Numbered from the stretch's first letter, positions 33,597-41,260 are shown. The stretch: 64,000 nucleotides of DNA from CAJPQU01 sp052170475 (GCA_052170475.1 JBQNAL010000002.1:62001-126000); one strand, 5' to 3'. Made by a program: numbers and translations. Notes: a model not told the origin generated them from the letters alone.

Positions 33597-35225
33597 ATGG
33601 CAGAAAAGCAGGAAGTCCGATCTGTCGGTGGACAGGAATCGGGGTATCTTTTCGAGTTTAGGGAAGATGGCGTTTATTTGACCGTGTATCCGCACGAGGG
33701 TGGCGGGCTCCTCTTTGAATTGTCCGATATGCAGCAGATTTTGACGGAATATGGCGCTGAGTCTTACGATGCAGCACTTTTGGGAAAAGTGATCAGAAGC
33801 GCGGAGGGGACGCCGTATCGGATTGCGGAGCAGTTTGTCCTTCCTCAAGAGGAAGTGCCGCCGCAGCCGACAGAGATGAAGTATACCCTCGAGGTCAGCA
33901 AGGACTACATGGAAGTTAAAGTGCGTTTGGACTATCGTCCGGGTACCGTTGCCCCTGCCTTTGAGACGATCATGGACGCTTTGCGGGAGAAGAAAGTGGT
34001 CTATGGGATTGATGAGGCGGCCATTCGCCAAGGGCTGGACAATGAGGGGGACTTTATCGCGGCGCGGGGAACGCCGCAGGAGAATGGCCGCGATGCTGAA
34101 ATTAAACGGAACTTCAGCCTTCAGGAGAAGGGCAAACCGGCCACAATGAAGTACGATAAGGTGGACTATAAAAATCTGAACCTTTTCGTGATTGCGAAAA
34201 AGGGGCAGGTTCTGGCGGAGCGTATCCCCCATACGACGGGAACGCCGGGAAGGACTGTCTTTGGCAATGAGGTCAAGCCAAAAGCAGGGAAAGCGAAGCC
34301 GCTGCCGATTGGGAAAAATACGGAGGTCAAGGATGACCACTTTTTGATCGCGTCGATAGATGGGCAGATTGTGGACAACGGCAGTAAAATCAATGTCGAT
34401 CCAAAGCTTTCCATTAAGGATGATGTGGGCGTTGGCACGGGAGATATTGATTTTGTGGGTGCGGTCGAAATCAACGGCAGCGTACAGGCAGGGTTTAAGG
34501 TGAAGGCCACCGGGGATATTCATATTAAAGGCATGGTCAATGGGGGCACGGTGAGCGGGTGCAACGTTTACATTGCCGGCGGCGTACAGGGGCTAAATCG
34601 CGGTACGATTACGGCGGAAGAGGACGTGCGTGCCGGCTTTGCCGAAGGCGCTGCCATCGAGGCGGGCAATGCGATTTTTATTGAGGATGTGGCGCTTCAT
34701 TCCGAACTTCGCGCAGGGAGACTACTTTCCGTGGAAGGGAAGCGGGGTCTCATCGCCGGTGGGTATGTAGCGGCGGGCAAGGAAATCCGCGCTAAGATTA
34801 TCGGTAATCCGGCTTACATCTCCACCAAGGTCGTGGTGGGGGTCAATCCCATGATCCAGCGCAAGTATCAGGAAACTTGCCGAAGCTATGCGGCGTCGAG
34901 AAAAAAGCTTTCCCAACTCACGAAGACGTTGAATACCTTAGGCAAGGTCGATATAAGTAAACTCCCCCCGCATCGGGCGGAGCAGATAAGCGAAATGACG
35001 CGGTCGAAATTTCCTCTCGCGGCGCAGGTAGAACGGGAGGAAAATCTCATTCATGAGCTGGAAGATCAGATGGCGCAAATGAAGGAAGGCTGCGTTCGCG
35101 TATCGGATAAGATCTATCCCGGCACGAAGATCGTCATCAATTCCATCATGAAGAATATTCAGGTGGAAGAGCAGCACTGCACCTTGACCGTGGTGGACGA
35201 TCAGGTACAAAGTAATCCTTACTAA
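33597..35225 (+). CDS. FapA (DUF342) family polymerase-like protein
   Basis: 542 residues of the DUF342/FapA type: an N-terminal alpha/beta domain (about 60-170), a Gly/Ile/Val-rich parallel beta-helix (about 240-400; GAVEINGSVQAGFKVKATGDI, GGVQGLNRGTITAEEDVRAG), and a C-terminal coiled coil (KLSQLTKTLNTLGK onward). Members are common in Firmicute motility and signalling loci; the biochemical role is unclear. The ATG at 33597 is taken because AAAGGAGG lies just upstream; an in-frame ATG at 33549 lacks a site. Confidence 0.88.
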   Translation: MAEKQEVRSVGGQESGYLFEFREDGVYLTVYPHEGGGLLFELSDMQQILTEYGAESYDAALLGKVIRSAEGTPYRIAEQFVLPQEEVPPQPTEMKYTLEVSKDYMEVKVRLDYRPGTVAPAFETIMDALREKKVVYGIDEAAIRQGLDNEGDFIAARGTPQENGRDAEIKRNFSLQEKGKPATMKYDKVDYKNLNLFVIAKKGQVLAERIPHTTGTPGRTVFGNEVKPKAGKAKPLPIGKNTEVKDDHFLIASIDGQIVDNGSKINVDPKLSIKDDVGVGTGDIDFVGAVEINGSVQAGFKVKATGDIHIKGMVNGGTVSGCNVYIAGGVQGLNRGTITAEEDVRAGFAEGAAIEAGNAIFIEDVALHSELRAGRLLSVEGKRGLIAGGYVAAGKEIRAKIIGNPAYISTKVVVGVNPMIQRKYQETCRSYAASRKKLSQLTKTLNTLGKVDISKLPPHRAEQISEMTRSKFPLAAQVEREENLIHELEDQMAQMKEGCVRVSDKIYPGTKIVINSIMKNIQVEEQHCTLTVVDDQVQSNPY

Positions 35226-35247
35226 GGCGCGAGGGAGGCATTGAGTC

Positions 35248-35571
35248 ATGAATGTTAGCCCAATCAGTTTGCAGATGGTGGTGCCTCGGACGACGGATGC
35301 CAGCCAAGTGCAGAGTAACTTGAACCAACAGGCAGCCAATCAGCAGGATTTTGCCATGGTTCGCAATGAAGTCGCGGCTCGCCAGAAGATGGAACAGGTG
35401 CAAACGAAGGATCAGGCAGAGGACGGCAAGGTGAAAGACGATCCCAATGGGCGAAATTCCCAAGGGGGCTACCATGGACAGCGTAGGGATCGACAAGATC
35501 AAGACGGCGGGGAAGAGGAGCGCATGGCTGCGGATCGGTTTCGTGGTCATAACATTGATATTTCATTTTGA
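35248..35571 (+). CDS. Small unknown hydrophilic protein
   Basis: 107 residues, not recognised. The N-terminus is MNVSPISLQMVVPRTTDASQ, the middle is Gln/Asn-rich (QVQSNLNQQAANQQDF), and the C-terminal half is highly charged, ending RFRGHNIDISF. There is no membrane segment or signal. GCGAGGGAGG precedes the ATG. It lies between the fapA-like and swrB-like genes. The defined ribosome site and operon spacing support a real gene; function is unknown. Confidence 0.6.
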   Translation: MNVSPISLQMVVPRTTDASQVQSNLNQQAANQQDFAMVRNEVAARQKMEQVQTKDQAEDGKVKDDPNGRNSQGGYHGQRRDRQDQDGGEEERMAADRFRGHNIDISF

Positions 35572-35610
35572 AACGCCGAGAGAAGGGGCGGGAGAGGGAT
35601 CTTCCGCTGT

Positions 35611-35645
35611 CAAGGCGGCTGGTCTTTTGGGGATCAGCCGCCTTG
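35611..35645 (+). repeat. Perfect hairpin upstream of the swrB-like gene
   Basis: An 11-bp perfect stem (CAAGGCGGCTG / CAGCCGCCTTG) with a 13-nt loop in the 222-bp gap before the swrB-like gene. No T-run follows. It may be an mRNA processing or stability element separating the last gene from the rest of the operon. Confidence 0.55.
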
Positions 35646-35793
35646 TGCGTGGCGTATCTTTGCATAGAAGATCGTTGTTTATCTGTCTCTGCACGGTAAA
35701 AGAGAAGGAGAAAGCGCAGTCTGCCCGCGTGTTCGTCGTTTGATGCGCACCCGCGTGTACAGGGCACGGATAGGGAAAGAGAGGAGGGAGATC

Positions 35794-36966
35794 ATGGAAA
35801 TGGTGGGATTTTTTATCATTTTAGGCGCGCTGGTCGTCGTCGTTCTGCGCCATCAAATCTGGCCGAACACCGAAGGCAGTAAAAGCAAAGCGGAGGCCGT
35901 GGAAGAAGCTGCCCAACGCATGAAACGGGAAATGGAGCGTTCCGCCGATGAGATCATTCAGCGGATGAGTGACCACATAGAGCAATTAGAACATCTCGTG
36001 GAGGAAGCGGACCAGCGGGTCAAAGTCTTGGAAGCGCAGATCGAAACCTTGCGCCGTCCGATCTTGCCGCAGCCGAGTGCACCGAAGGATGCGTTTGATG
36101 ATCTTTTGTCGGCGTCTTTGGCCGTAGACAACGCAGTAGGACAGAGAACGCCGATTCTGCGCTCCCCACCGCAACCATCGCCAGCGGTTGCTGCGCACGC
36201 GATTTCAGGTACTCCTTTGGCGTACGATGATTCGGTGTTTATGGATACGACAGAGACGGGGGATTCGGAGGATTTTGCCGAGGAGCCGTATGGCGACAGC
36301 GGCCTTTTGACGGTAGCTGCATGGGAAGCGGGCGAGGGTGAAATAGAAGAGCCGGAAGTCGTGGTATCGGCCAGTGTAGCGGATGTTGCCGATTTGCCGC
36401 TCACCCCGGAGGAGGAAGCATGGGCGGCAGCGGAAGAAGGTCTGCCGGAAATCCCGAGAGGGGAGTATCCCACGCCGGAAGCTCCGCACGATTCTTTTAG
36501 CGAGGAAAGCGCTGCGCCGCCTATGTCTTTTTCGGAGACGGGAGAGCAAGATTGTGGCGATGTTGGCTTTGTGGGACAAGAAGCGCCTGTACTCGGTTTG
36601 CCGACGGAAGACGGCACCCATGGTGACCAAGCGCTTTCGTCAGAGGTGGTCGTTTCGACAAGTGGGACAGAGCCGAATCCTTTGGACAGCGCTTCTTCTC
36701 CATCGCCTGAGATCGTTTCAGAAGCCGTGGTGTCGGCAAAAGGTGCGGATCGGGATACAGACATGACGGCCGTCTCGGACGAGGAAGAGAGCGCTTCTTT
36801 GGAGGTGCCTGCTGCGGCCTTACCAGAGAGCGATTTGCCTGCGCAAAAGATTCGGGAACGCTTGTCAGAGGGGAAATCTACCACCGAGATCGCCAAGGAA
36901 TTTCACGTCGGGCGCGGCGCTGTCGAACTCATCAGTCAAATGGTAAAAAATCAAACGACACCATGA
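35794..36966 (+). CDS. SwrB-like membrane protein (DUF6115 type)
   Basis: 390 residues: one N-terminal transmembrane helix (about 4-22), a coiled coil (about 30-90), a very long acidic, low-complexity region (about 95-340), and a C-terminal helix-turn-helix-like end (KIRERLSEGKSTTEIAKEFHVGRGAVELISQM). This layout and the place after the sigma factor match SwrB/YlxL of B. subtilis, which promotes basal-body completion, but B. subtilis SwrB is far shorter. The start is the ATG at 35794 after AGGAGGGAG. It is the last gene of the motility run. Confidence 0.72.
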   Translation: MEMVGFFIILGALVVVVLRHQIWPNTEGSKSKAEAVEEAAQRMKREMERSADEIIQRMSDHIEQLEHLVEEADQRVKVLEAQIETLRRPILPQPSAPKDAFDDLLSASLAVDNAVGQRTPILRSPPQPSPAVAAHAISGTPLAYDDSVFMDTTETGDSEDFAEEPYGDSGLLTVAAWEAGEGEIEEPEVVVSASVADVADLPLTPEEEAWAAAEEGLPEIPRGEYPTPEAPHDSFSEESAAPPMSFSETGEQDCGDVGFVGQEAPVLGLPTEDGTHGDQALSSEVVVSTSGTEPNPLDSASSPSPEIVSEAVVSAKGADRDTDMTAVSDEEESASLEVPAAALPESDLPAQKIRERLSEGKSTTEIAKEFHVGRGAVELISQMVKNQTTP

Positions 36967-36967
36967 A

Positions 36968-36991
36968 GGCGATGACATTGCCCCATTTTTT
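36968..36991 (+). terminator. Terminator at the end of the flagellar operon
   Basis: A short stem (GGCGAT / ATTGCC, one G-U pair, loop GAC) followed by CCATTTTTT, two bases after the swrB-like stop codon. The stem is short, but the position is right. Confidence 0.5.
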
Positions 36992-37062
36992 ACATGCGAA
37001 TCACGCAGTCATCCTATCTCCCCACTGCTTGGCACGGGGTATGTGAAAAGCGTGCTGGAACA

Positions 37063-37091
37063 TTGACAGAGATGGTGTGGGTAAGTATAAT
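37063..37091 (+). promoter_or_regulatory. Consensus sigma-A promoter of the tRNA pair
   Basis: A perfect TTGACA (37063-37068), a 17-bp spacer and a perfect TATAAT (37086-37091). The mature tRNA-Pro begins 16 bases downstream, fitting a strong stable-RNA promoter. Confidence 0.9.
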
Positions 37092-37106
37092 ATATTTTAT
37101 GGTTAT

Positions 37107-37183
37107 CGGGGCGTAGCGCAGCTTGGCAGCGCACCTCGCTTGGGACGAGGGGGTCGCAGGTTCAAATCCTGTCGCCCCGACCA
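37107..37183 (+). tRNA. tRNA-Pro (anticodon UGG)
   Basis: 77 nt including encoded CCA. The acceptor stem CGGGGCG pairs with CGCCCCG; the anticodon stem CCTCG/CGAGG encloses a loop with TGG at the centre; the T arm has GGTTCAAATCC. Discriminator A precedes CCA. Confidence 0.97.
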
Positions 37184-37188
37184 TTTTT

Positions 37189-37265
37189 GCGCTTGTAGCT
37201 CAGTTGGATAGAGCAACGGTCTTCTAAACCGTGGGTCGTGCGTTCGAATCGCGCCAGGCGCACCA
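37189..37265 (+). tRNA. tRNA-Arg (anticodon UCU)
   Basis: 77 nt including encoded CCA. The acceptor stem GCGCTTG pairs with CAGGCGC (one G-U); the anticodon stem ACGGT/ACCGT holds loop CTTCTAA, giving anticodon UCU for AGA/AGG; the T arm is GTGCG TTCGAAT CGCGC. It lies five bases after tRNA-Pro, so the two are probably one transcript. Confidence 0.97.
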
Positions 37266-37274
37266 GGAAATAAC

Positions 37275-37320
37275 AACCCGCAATCCTTTGCTATGAAAGG
37301 AATTGCGGGTTTTCGATTTT
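37275..37320 (+). terminator. Terminator of the tRNA transcript
   Basis: A stem of about 14 bp (ACCCGCAATCCTTT against AAAGGAATTGCGGGT, one bulged A) with a short loop, followed by TTTCGATTTT. It starts about 10 bases after tRNA-Arg. Confidence 0.85.
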
Positions 37321-37331
37321 CTCTCTTCGGG

Positions 37332-37381
37332 TGGGCGCACTTGCCGGAAAAAGGGTCGTTGGGCGCACTTTGGGCGCACTT
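37332..37381. repeat. Three copies of an 11-bp repeat next to tRNA-Arg
   Basis: TGGGCGCACTT occurs at 37332-37342, 37360-37370 and 37371-37381, the last two in direct tandem. The 37266-37592 gap otherwise holds only the tRNA terminator, an inverted repeat at about 37450-37474 and the prs promoter; I see no gene in it. Confidence 0.75.
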
Positions 37382-37494
37382 CTATGGTTTTAGCAAGGGG
37401 AGTGGCAGCACATCTCGGTTGTGGCAGCCATGCACGTAGAGCCAAAAATCCAGTAAGTCTTAAAATAAGACTGGAAGAAAAGTGCTGTTCGCTT

Positions 37495-37500
37495 TATAAT
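37495..37500 (+). promoter_or_regulatory. Probable -10 element of the prs promoter
   Basis: A perfect TATAAT, about 92 bp before the prs start. The -35 region (CTGGAA at 37471-37476, 18-bp spacer) is weak and overlaps the right arm of an inverted repeat (37450-37474), which could be an operator or an activator site. Confidence 0.45.
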
Positions 37501-37592
37501 GAGGATGGTGCGGCGCTTTTTTTCGCAGGGTGGGAAAGTGTGCCGTCCGCCGGTCGTTTTCGGCGAACAATGGGATGGAGGGGTATAGGAAA

Positions 37593-38537
37593 ATGGCAGA
37601 CATGAAGGATCTTTGTATCTTGTCGGGGAGCGCCAATCCAAAATTGGCAGAGGATGTGGCCAATCACATCGGGGTTCGGCTGTGTGACGCGCTGGTGAGC
37701 CGCTTCAACAATGGAGAGACCCAGATCATGATTGGGGAAAGCGTTCGGGGGCGTGATATTTTTATCATTCAGCCCACCTCACAGCCGGTCAATGACAATT
37801 TAATGGAACTTTTGATCATGGTGGACGCCTGCCGACGCGCTTCTGCCAACAGCATTACGGCGGTGGTTCCCTATTATGCTTATGCCAGACAGGACAGAAA
37901 GACCCGTGGCAGGGAACCGATTTCCGCTAAATTGGTGGCCAATCTGATGGAGACGGCGGGCGTGGATCGGGTGGTGACGGTGGATCTTCACGCCGGTCAG
38001 ATCCAAGGCTTTTTTGATATTCCCGTGGATCATTTGGCGGCAGCGCCTATCTTGGCGGAATACTTCACGGAAAATCCCCTCGCAGCGCCGATTGTCGTAT
38101 CGCCGGATCTAGGCGGTGTAACGCGCGCCAGAACCTTGGCCGATCATCTAGGTACCGCTATCGCCATCATCGAAAAACGTCGCCCTGAGCCGGGCAAAGC
38201 GGAAGTGATGAATATCATCGGCGAGATTAAGGGGAAAGACTGTATCATGATCGACGATATTGTCGATACCGCCGGGTCTCTGTGCGAGGGGGCGAAGGCG
38301 CTCGAACGCTTGGGGGCAAGCTCCGTTTACGCATGTTGTTCCCATGCGATTTTGAGCGATCCGGCAGTGCAGCGGATCAATGCGTCGAACATCGCGAAGC
38401 TCATCATCACCGATACCGTGCCGCTCCCGCCGGAAAAAGAATCAGAGAAGATTGTCGTTCGCTCCCTGGCGGGCACCATCGGCGATGTCATCATCCGGAT
38501 TCAGTCGCATCGATCGGTCAGTCAGCTCTTTAAGTAA
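37593..38537 (+). CDS. prs: Ribose-phosphate pyrophosphokinase (PRPP synthetase)
   Basis: Makes PRPP from ribose 5-phosphate and ATP for nucleotide, His and Trp synthesis. 314 residues, normal length. Visible are NPKLAEDVANHIG, GRDIFIIQPTSQPVNDNLMELL, the ATP region YYAYARQDRKTRGREPISAK, the DLHAGQIQGFF segment, and the PRPP-binding signature CIMIDDIVDTAGSLCEGA. The ATG at 37593 is used: conserved sequence begins there, and a GGAGGGG lies upstream. In-frame ATGs at 37530 and 37575 would add unconserved residues. Confidence 0.97.
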   Translation: MADMKDLCILSGSANPKLAEDVANHIGVRLCDALVSRFNNGETQIMIGESVRGRDIFIIQPTSQPVNDNLMELLIMVDACRRASANSITAVVPYYAYARQDRKTRGREPISAKLVANLMETAGVDRVVTVDLHAGQIQGFFDIPVDHLAAAPILAEYFTENPLAAPIVVSPDLGGVTRARTLADHLGTAIAIIEKRRPEPGKAEVMNIIGEIKGKDCIMIDDIVDTAGSLCEGAKALERLGASSVYACCSHAILSDPAVQRINASNIAKLIITDTVPLPPEKESEKIVVRSLAGTIGDVIIRIQSHRSVSQLFK

Positions 38538-38547
38538 CCCCTCGTTT

Positions 38548-38576
38548 TGCCGCCGATTTTCGTCGGCGGCATTTTT
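38548..38576 (+). terminator. Intrinsic terminator of prs
   Basis: A perfect 9-bp stem TGCCGCCGA / TCGGCGGCA with a TTTTCG loop, followed by TTTTT. It lies 11 bases after the prs stop. Confidence 0.93.
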
Positions 38577-38691
38577 GTTATTTTGGGCGATAGGGGGCGC
38601 ATGACGTATCAGAAAACGTTAGCTGGCGGCGCATACGAACGGGCAAGACAATACTTATGGAGAAAAAGCAGAGAATTTCCTCAATGGGCTG

Positions 38692-38718
38692 GTGACATGC
38701 GCAAAAGATTGATATAAT
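38692..38718 (+). promoter_or_regulatory. Promoter of the nhaC-type antiporter
   Basis: An extended -10 (TGA then TATAAT at 38713-38718) with GTGACA at 38692-38697, a 15-bp spacer. Transcription should start near 38725, so the structured leader begins almost at the 5' end of the RNA. Confidence 0.6.
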
Positions 38719-38729
38719 GAAGCATTAAG

Positions 38730-38798
38730 CGGTCAGTATGCGCCCATCGAGGGAGGCGCAGCGGAGGCTGACCGTCATATTTTGCGATAAGGACGGGA
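38730..38798 (+). promoter_or_regulatory. Candidate riboswitch leader of the Na+/H+ antiporter gene
   Basis: An outer stem CGGTCAG (38730-38736) / CTGACCG (38768-38774) and an inner stem TGCGCC (38739-38744) / GGCGCA (38755-38760) are separated by a purine-rich one-sided loop (GCGGAGG, 38761-38767). The apical loop contains CGAGGGA. The 3' strand of the outer stem continues into CCGTC (38772-38776), which is complementary to GACGG (38792-38796) within the ribosome site AAGGACGGG of the antiporter gene. This gives two exclusive folds, one hiding the ribosome site. Size and position resemble the DUF1646 motif (Na+-I riboswitch class); that resemblance is from memory and unverified. Confidence 0.6.
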
Positions 38799-38805
38799 TA
38801 GATCC

Positions 38806-40320
38806 ATGGCGGAAACAGTTTGGGCAGTTTTTCCGCCGGTGCTGACCATCGTGTTGGCACTGGCGACGAAAGAAGTGTATATGTCACTTCTCATCGGCAT
38901 TTTTTCCGGGGCGCTTTTCTACACGGAGGGCAATGTTCTCACGGCGATTTTGACCATGTTTGCCGTCATGGAAGAAAAAGTGGGGAAGAATGTCAACATC
39001 TTGGTTTTCTTAGTCGTATTGGGGATTTTAGTCGCCGCCATCACCCGCTCCGGGGCGACGGCGGCTTATGGGGAATGGGCGAGCCGCCGCATCAACGGTA
39101 AGCGCAGCGCCCTTTTGCTGACGGCGCTTTTGGGTATCGTCATTTTTATTGACGATTACTTTAACTGCCTTACGGTGGGGACGGTGATGCGCCCGATCAC
39201 CGACAAGTTTAAGGTGGCGCGCGCCAAGGTGGCCTATATCATCGACGCTACGGCGGCGCCGATCTGCATCTTGGCGCCGGTTTCGAGTTGGGCGGCGGCG
39301 GTAGGGTCGTCACTGCCCGATGGGAGCGGGATCGACGGGTTCGGTCTCTTTTTGCAGACGATTCCCATCAATCTTTATGCGATTTTGACCATGTGCTTTA
39401 TGCTGTTCATCGCTTGGACGGGGCGCGATTTCGCCGCCATGGGGCAAGCGGTGCGAAAGAACCGTGAAAACTTCGTCGTGGCGGAGGAATACGCCGACGC
39501 TGAAGCGGAGTACGGGGCAAAGCAGGGCAAGGGTACCATCCTCGATCTTTTGCTGCCCATTTTTGTTCTGATCAGCGCCTGTGTTTTTGGGATGCTTTAC
39601 ACGGGGGGCATTTATGAAGGGAAATCCGTAGCGGAGGCGTTTGCCGATTGTGACTCTTCCAAATCCTTGGTCTTAGGTTCTTTCATTGCCTTCGTATTCT
39701 TGGCGCTTCTCTATTTGCCGCGCAAGATCGTCTCCTTTCAGGCTTTTTGTGAGTGCTTTGGCCTGGGGTTCAAGGCGATGGTGCCGGCGCTCTTCATCCT
39801 TTGCCTGGCTTGGACGATGTCGGGGATCGTCAGCGATAAGTATTTGAATTTAGGCGGCTATGTGGGGCAGTTGGTCAATGCCAACGCTTCCTTGGGACTG
39901 TTCTTGCCCGGGATCTTCTTCTTGGTCGCGGCGTTCTTGGCCTTTGCCACCGGGACGTCATGGGGGACGTTTGGCATTTTAATTCCTATCGCCGTAGCGG
40001 TCATCGGTGTGGAAAATTATCAAGGGCTCGTCCTTTCTGTGACGGCGGTTCTCTCGGGCGCTGTGGCGGGGGATCACGCGTCGCCCATCTCGGATACGAC
40101 GATTCTCGCCTCGGCGGGGGCGCAGTGCCATCACATTGACCATGTGAGTACCCAGCTGCCGTATGTCCTCTTGATCATTTTCTGCAGCTTTGTCGGCTAT
40201 CTCGTGGACGGCTTCACGCAGAATGGGTACGCTGGGTTAGCGGTGGGACTCACGCTCTTAGCGGCTGCCTGCGCGGTCATCCGGGCGAAGGTTCCCCCGG
40301 TAGACATTGATCAGAGGTGA
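38806..40320 (+). CDS. NhaC-family Na+/H+ antiporter
   Basis: 504 residues with 11-12 hydrophobic helices. The NhaC-family core IDDYFNCLTVGTVMRPITDK lies near residue 108, followed by ATAAPICILAPVSSWAA; a second half has FATGTSWGTFGILIPIAVAV and GAVAGDHASPISDTTILASAGA. Related proteins exchange Na+ for protons, sometimes with organic acids; the exact substrate cannot be read. AAGGACGGG lies before the ATG and is part of the structured leader. It is transcribed alone, between prs and the racemase-like gene. Confidence 0.88.
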   Translation: MAETVWAVFPPVLTIVLALATKEVYMSLLIGIFSGALFYTEGNVLTAILTMFAVMEEKVGKNVNILVFLVVLGILVAAITRSGATAAYGEWASRRINGKRSALLLTALLGIVIFIDDYFNCLTVGTVMRPITDKFKVARAKVAYIIDATAAPICILAPVSSWAAAVGSSLPDGSGIDGFGLFLQTIPINLYAILTMCFMLFIAWTGRDFAAMGQAVRKNRENFVVAEEYADAEAEYGAKQGKGTILDLLLPIFVLISACVFGMLYTGGIYEGKSVAEAFADCDSSKSLVLGSFIAFVFLALLYLPRKIVSFQAFCECFGLGFKAMVPALFILCLAWTMSGIVSDKYLNLGGYVGQLVNANASLGLFLPGIFFLVAAFLAFATGTSWGTFGILIPIAVAVIGVENYQGLVLSVTAVLSGAVAGDHASPISDTTILASAGAQCHHIDHVSTQLPYVLLIIFCSFVGYLVDGFTQNGYAGLAVGLTLLAAACAVIRAKVPPVDIDQR

Positions 40321-40346
40321 CGTTAGCGGTAGTCTTGTTTTTTCCC

Positions 40347-40375
40347 TTGCGCTATGGGGGAAGTCTTGGTATAAT
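40347..40375 (+). promoter_or_regulatory. Promoter of the racemase-ABC transporter genes
   Basis: TTGCGC (40347-40352), a 17-bp spacer and perfect TATAAT (40370-40375) preceded by TGG, an extended -10. It is about 36 bp before the racemase-like start. Confidence 0.75.
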
Positions 40376-40410
40376 ATCGTTGTGTTAATGCTTTAATGGG
40401 GGAAAGTGAT

Positions 40411-41223
40411 GTGGAGCTGCGGTTTGTCAAAGCAAATCCCTGTGGCAATACGACGGTATTTATTTTAGACGACGTGCCAAAGGGATCTTATGGCGCGGTG
40501 GCCGGCATGGCGATGGACGCGGCGTATTTAGCGGCGGAACAGGTGGGCTTTTTGGTGCCTGCGCAAGAGGATACGGTGCTGTTTCACTTGCAGATGTCCG
40601 GGGGCGAGTTTTGCGGCAACGCTGTTCTGGCCTTAGGGGCGTGGGCGGTCAGGGAAGGATTGGCCGCGCCGTCCCACGCGTTTTCCCTTACCTGTTCGGG
40701 CGTGGACAAGCCGCTTCGCTGCACAGCAGAGAACATGGCGGATGGGCGGTTTTCCGTTCGTGGGGAAATGCCGTCGGCGTCATCGTGCCGCGACGTCGTG
40801 CTGAAAGCGGGGGAGCGTTACTTTTCCGGCACATTGGTCGCCTTTCCAGGGATTGCCCATTTTTGTTTTGCATCGGTGGATTTTTCTACGCCGGAGCAGT
40901 ATGAAGCGCTGTTGAGCGCCGTGGCGGAGGCGAGCGGCGCGGCGGCCTATGGCGTCATTCCCTATGCGCGGCACGGGTGCGATTCTGTTGAGATTCGCCC
41001 CTACGTCGGTGTGGCGGCAACGGGCAGCCGCGTGTATGAAAAGGCGTGTGGGTCAGGCAGTTTAGCTTTGGCGCTTGCGTTGGCGCGGCAGGAAGAGCCT
41101 AGCTGTTTCCGCATCGTTCAACCGGGCGGCGTGATTGTGGCGGATCCGAACGTGCCGGCCATTTCGACGGCGGTCTATTTTCCCTGTGAGGGGCGCCTGT
41201 GGCTTCCCGATGGGGTGATATAG
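40411..41223 (+). CDS. DapF-fold amino-acid racemase, CntK/histidine-racemase-like
   Basis: 270 residues with the two-cysteine active site of PLP-independent DapF-fold racemases: Cys68 in MSGGEFCGNAVLALGA and Cys213 in EKACGSGSLALAL. The start VKANPCGNTTVFILDD, the internal EQVGFLV and the late VQPGGVIV segments resemble Staphylococcus CntK, a histidine racemase, more than DapF itself as I recall them. Substrate is not provable from sequence. The GTG at 40411 is chosen (GGGGGAAAG just upstream); an in-frame ATG at 40396 overlaps that site. It shares a promoter with the following amino-acid binding protein. Confidence 0.72.
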   Translation: MELRFVKANPCGNTTVFILDDVPKGSYGAVAGMAMDAAYLAAEQVGFLVPAQEDTVLFHLQMSGGEFCGNAVLALGAWAVREGLAAPSHAFSLTCSGVDKPLRCTAENMADGRFSVRGEMPSASSCRDVVLKAGERYFSGTLVAFPGIAHFCFASVDFSTPEQYEALLSAVAEASGAAAYGVIPYARHGCDSVEIRPYVGVAATGSRVYEKACGSGSLALALALARQEEPSCFRIVQPGGVIVADPNVPAISTAVYFPCEGRLWLPDGVI

Positions 41224-41260
41224 TGTTTTTGGCAGGAGAAAAAGGTGGAGGGATGGGACG

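Noticed and set aside
35447..35743. 98-codon + frame overlapping the small unknown gene at 35248
   Set aside because: Overlaps by over 100 bases in another frame, contains the 35611 hairpin, and has no clear ribosome site; the 35248 gene is the better candidate.
37224..37445. Minus-strand reading frame across tRNA-Arg ending in WRDSNARPTV
   Set aside because: It is the antisense translation of a tRNA gene, a well-known spurious protein, and has no ribosome site.
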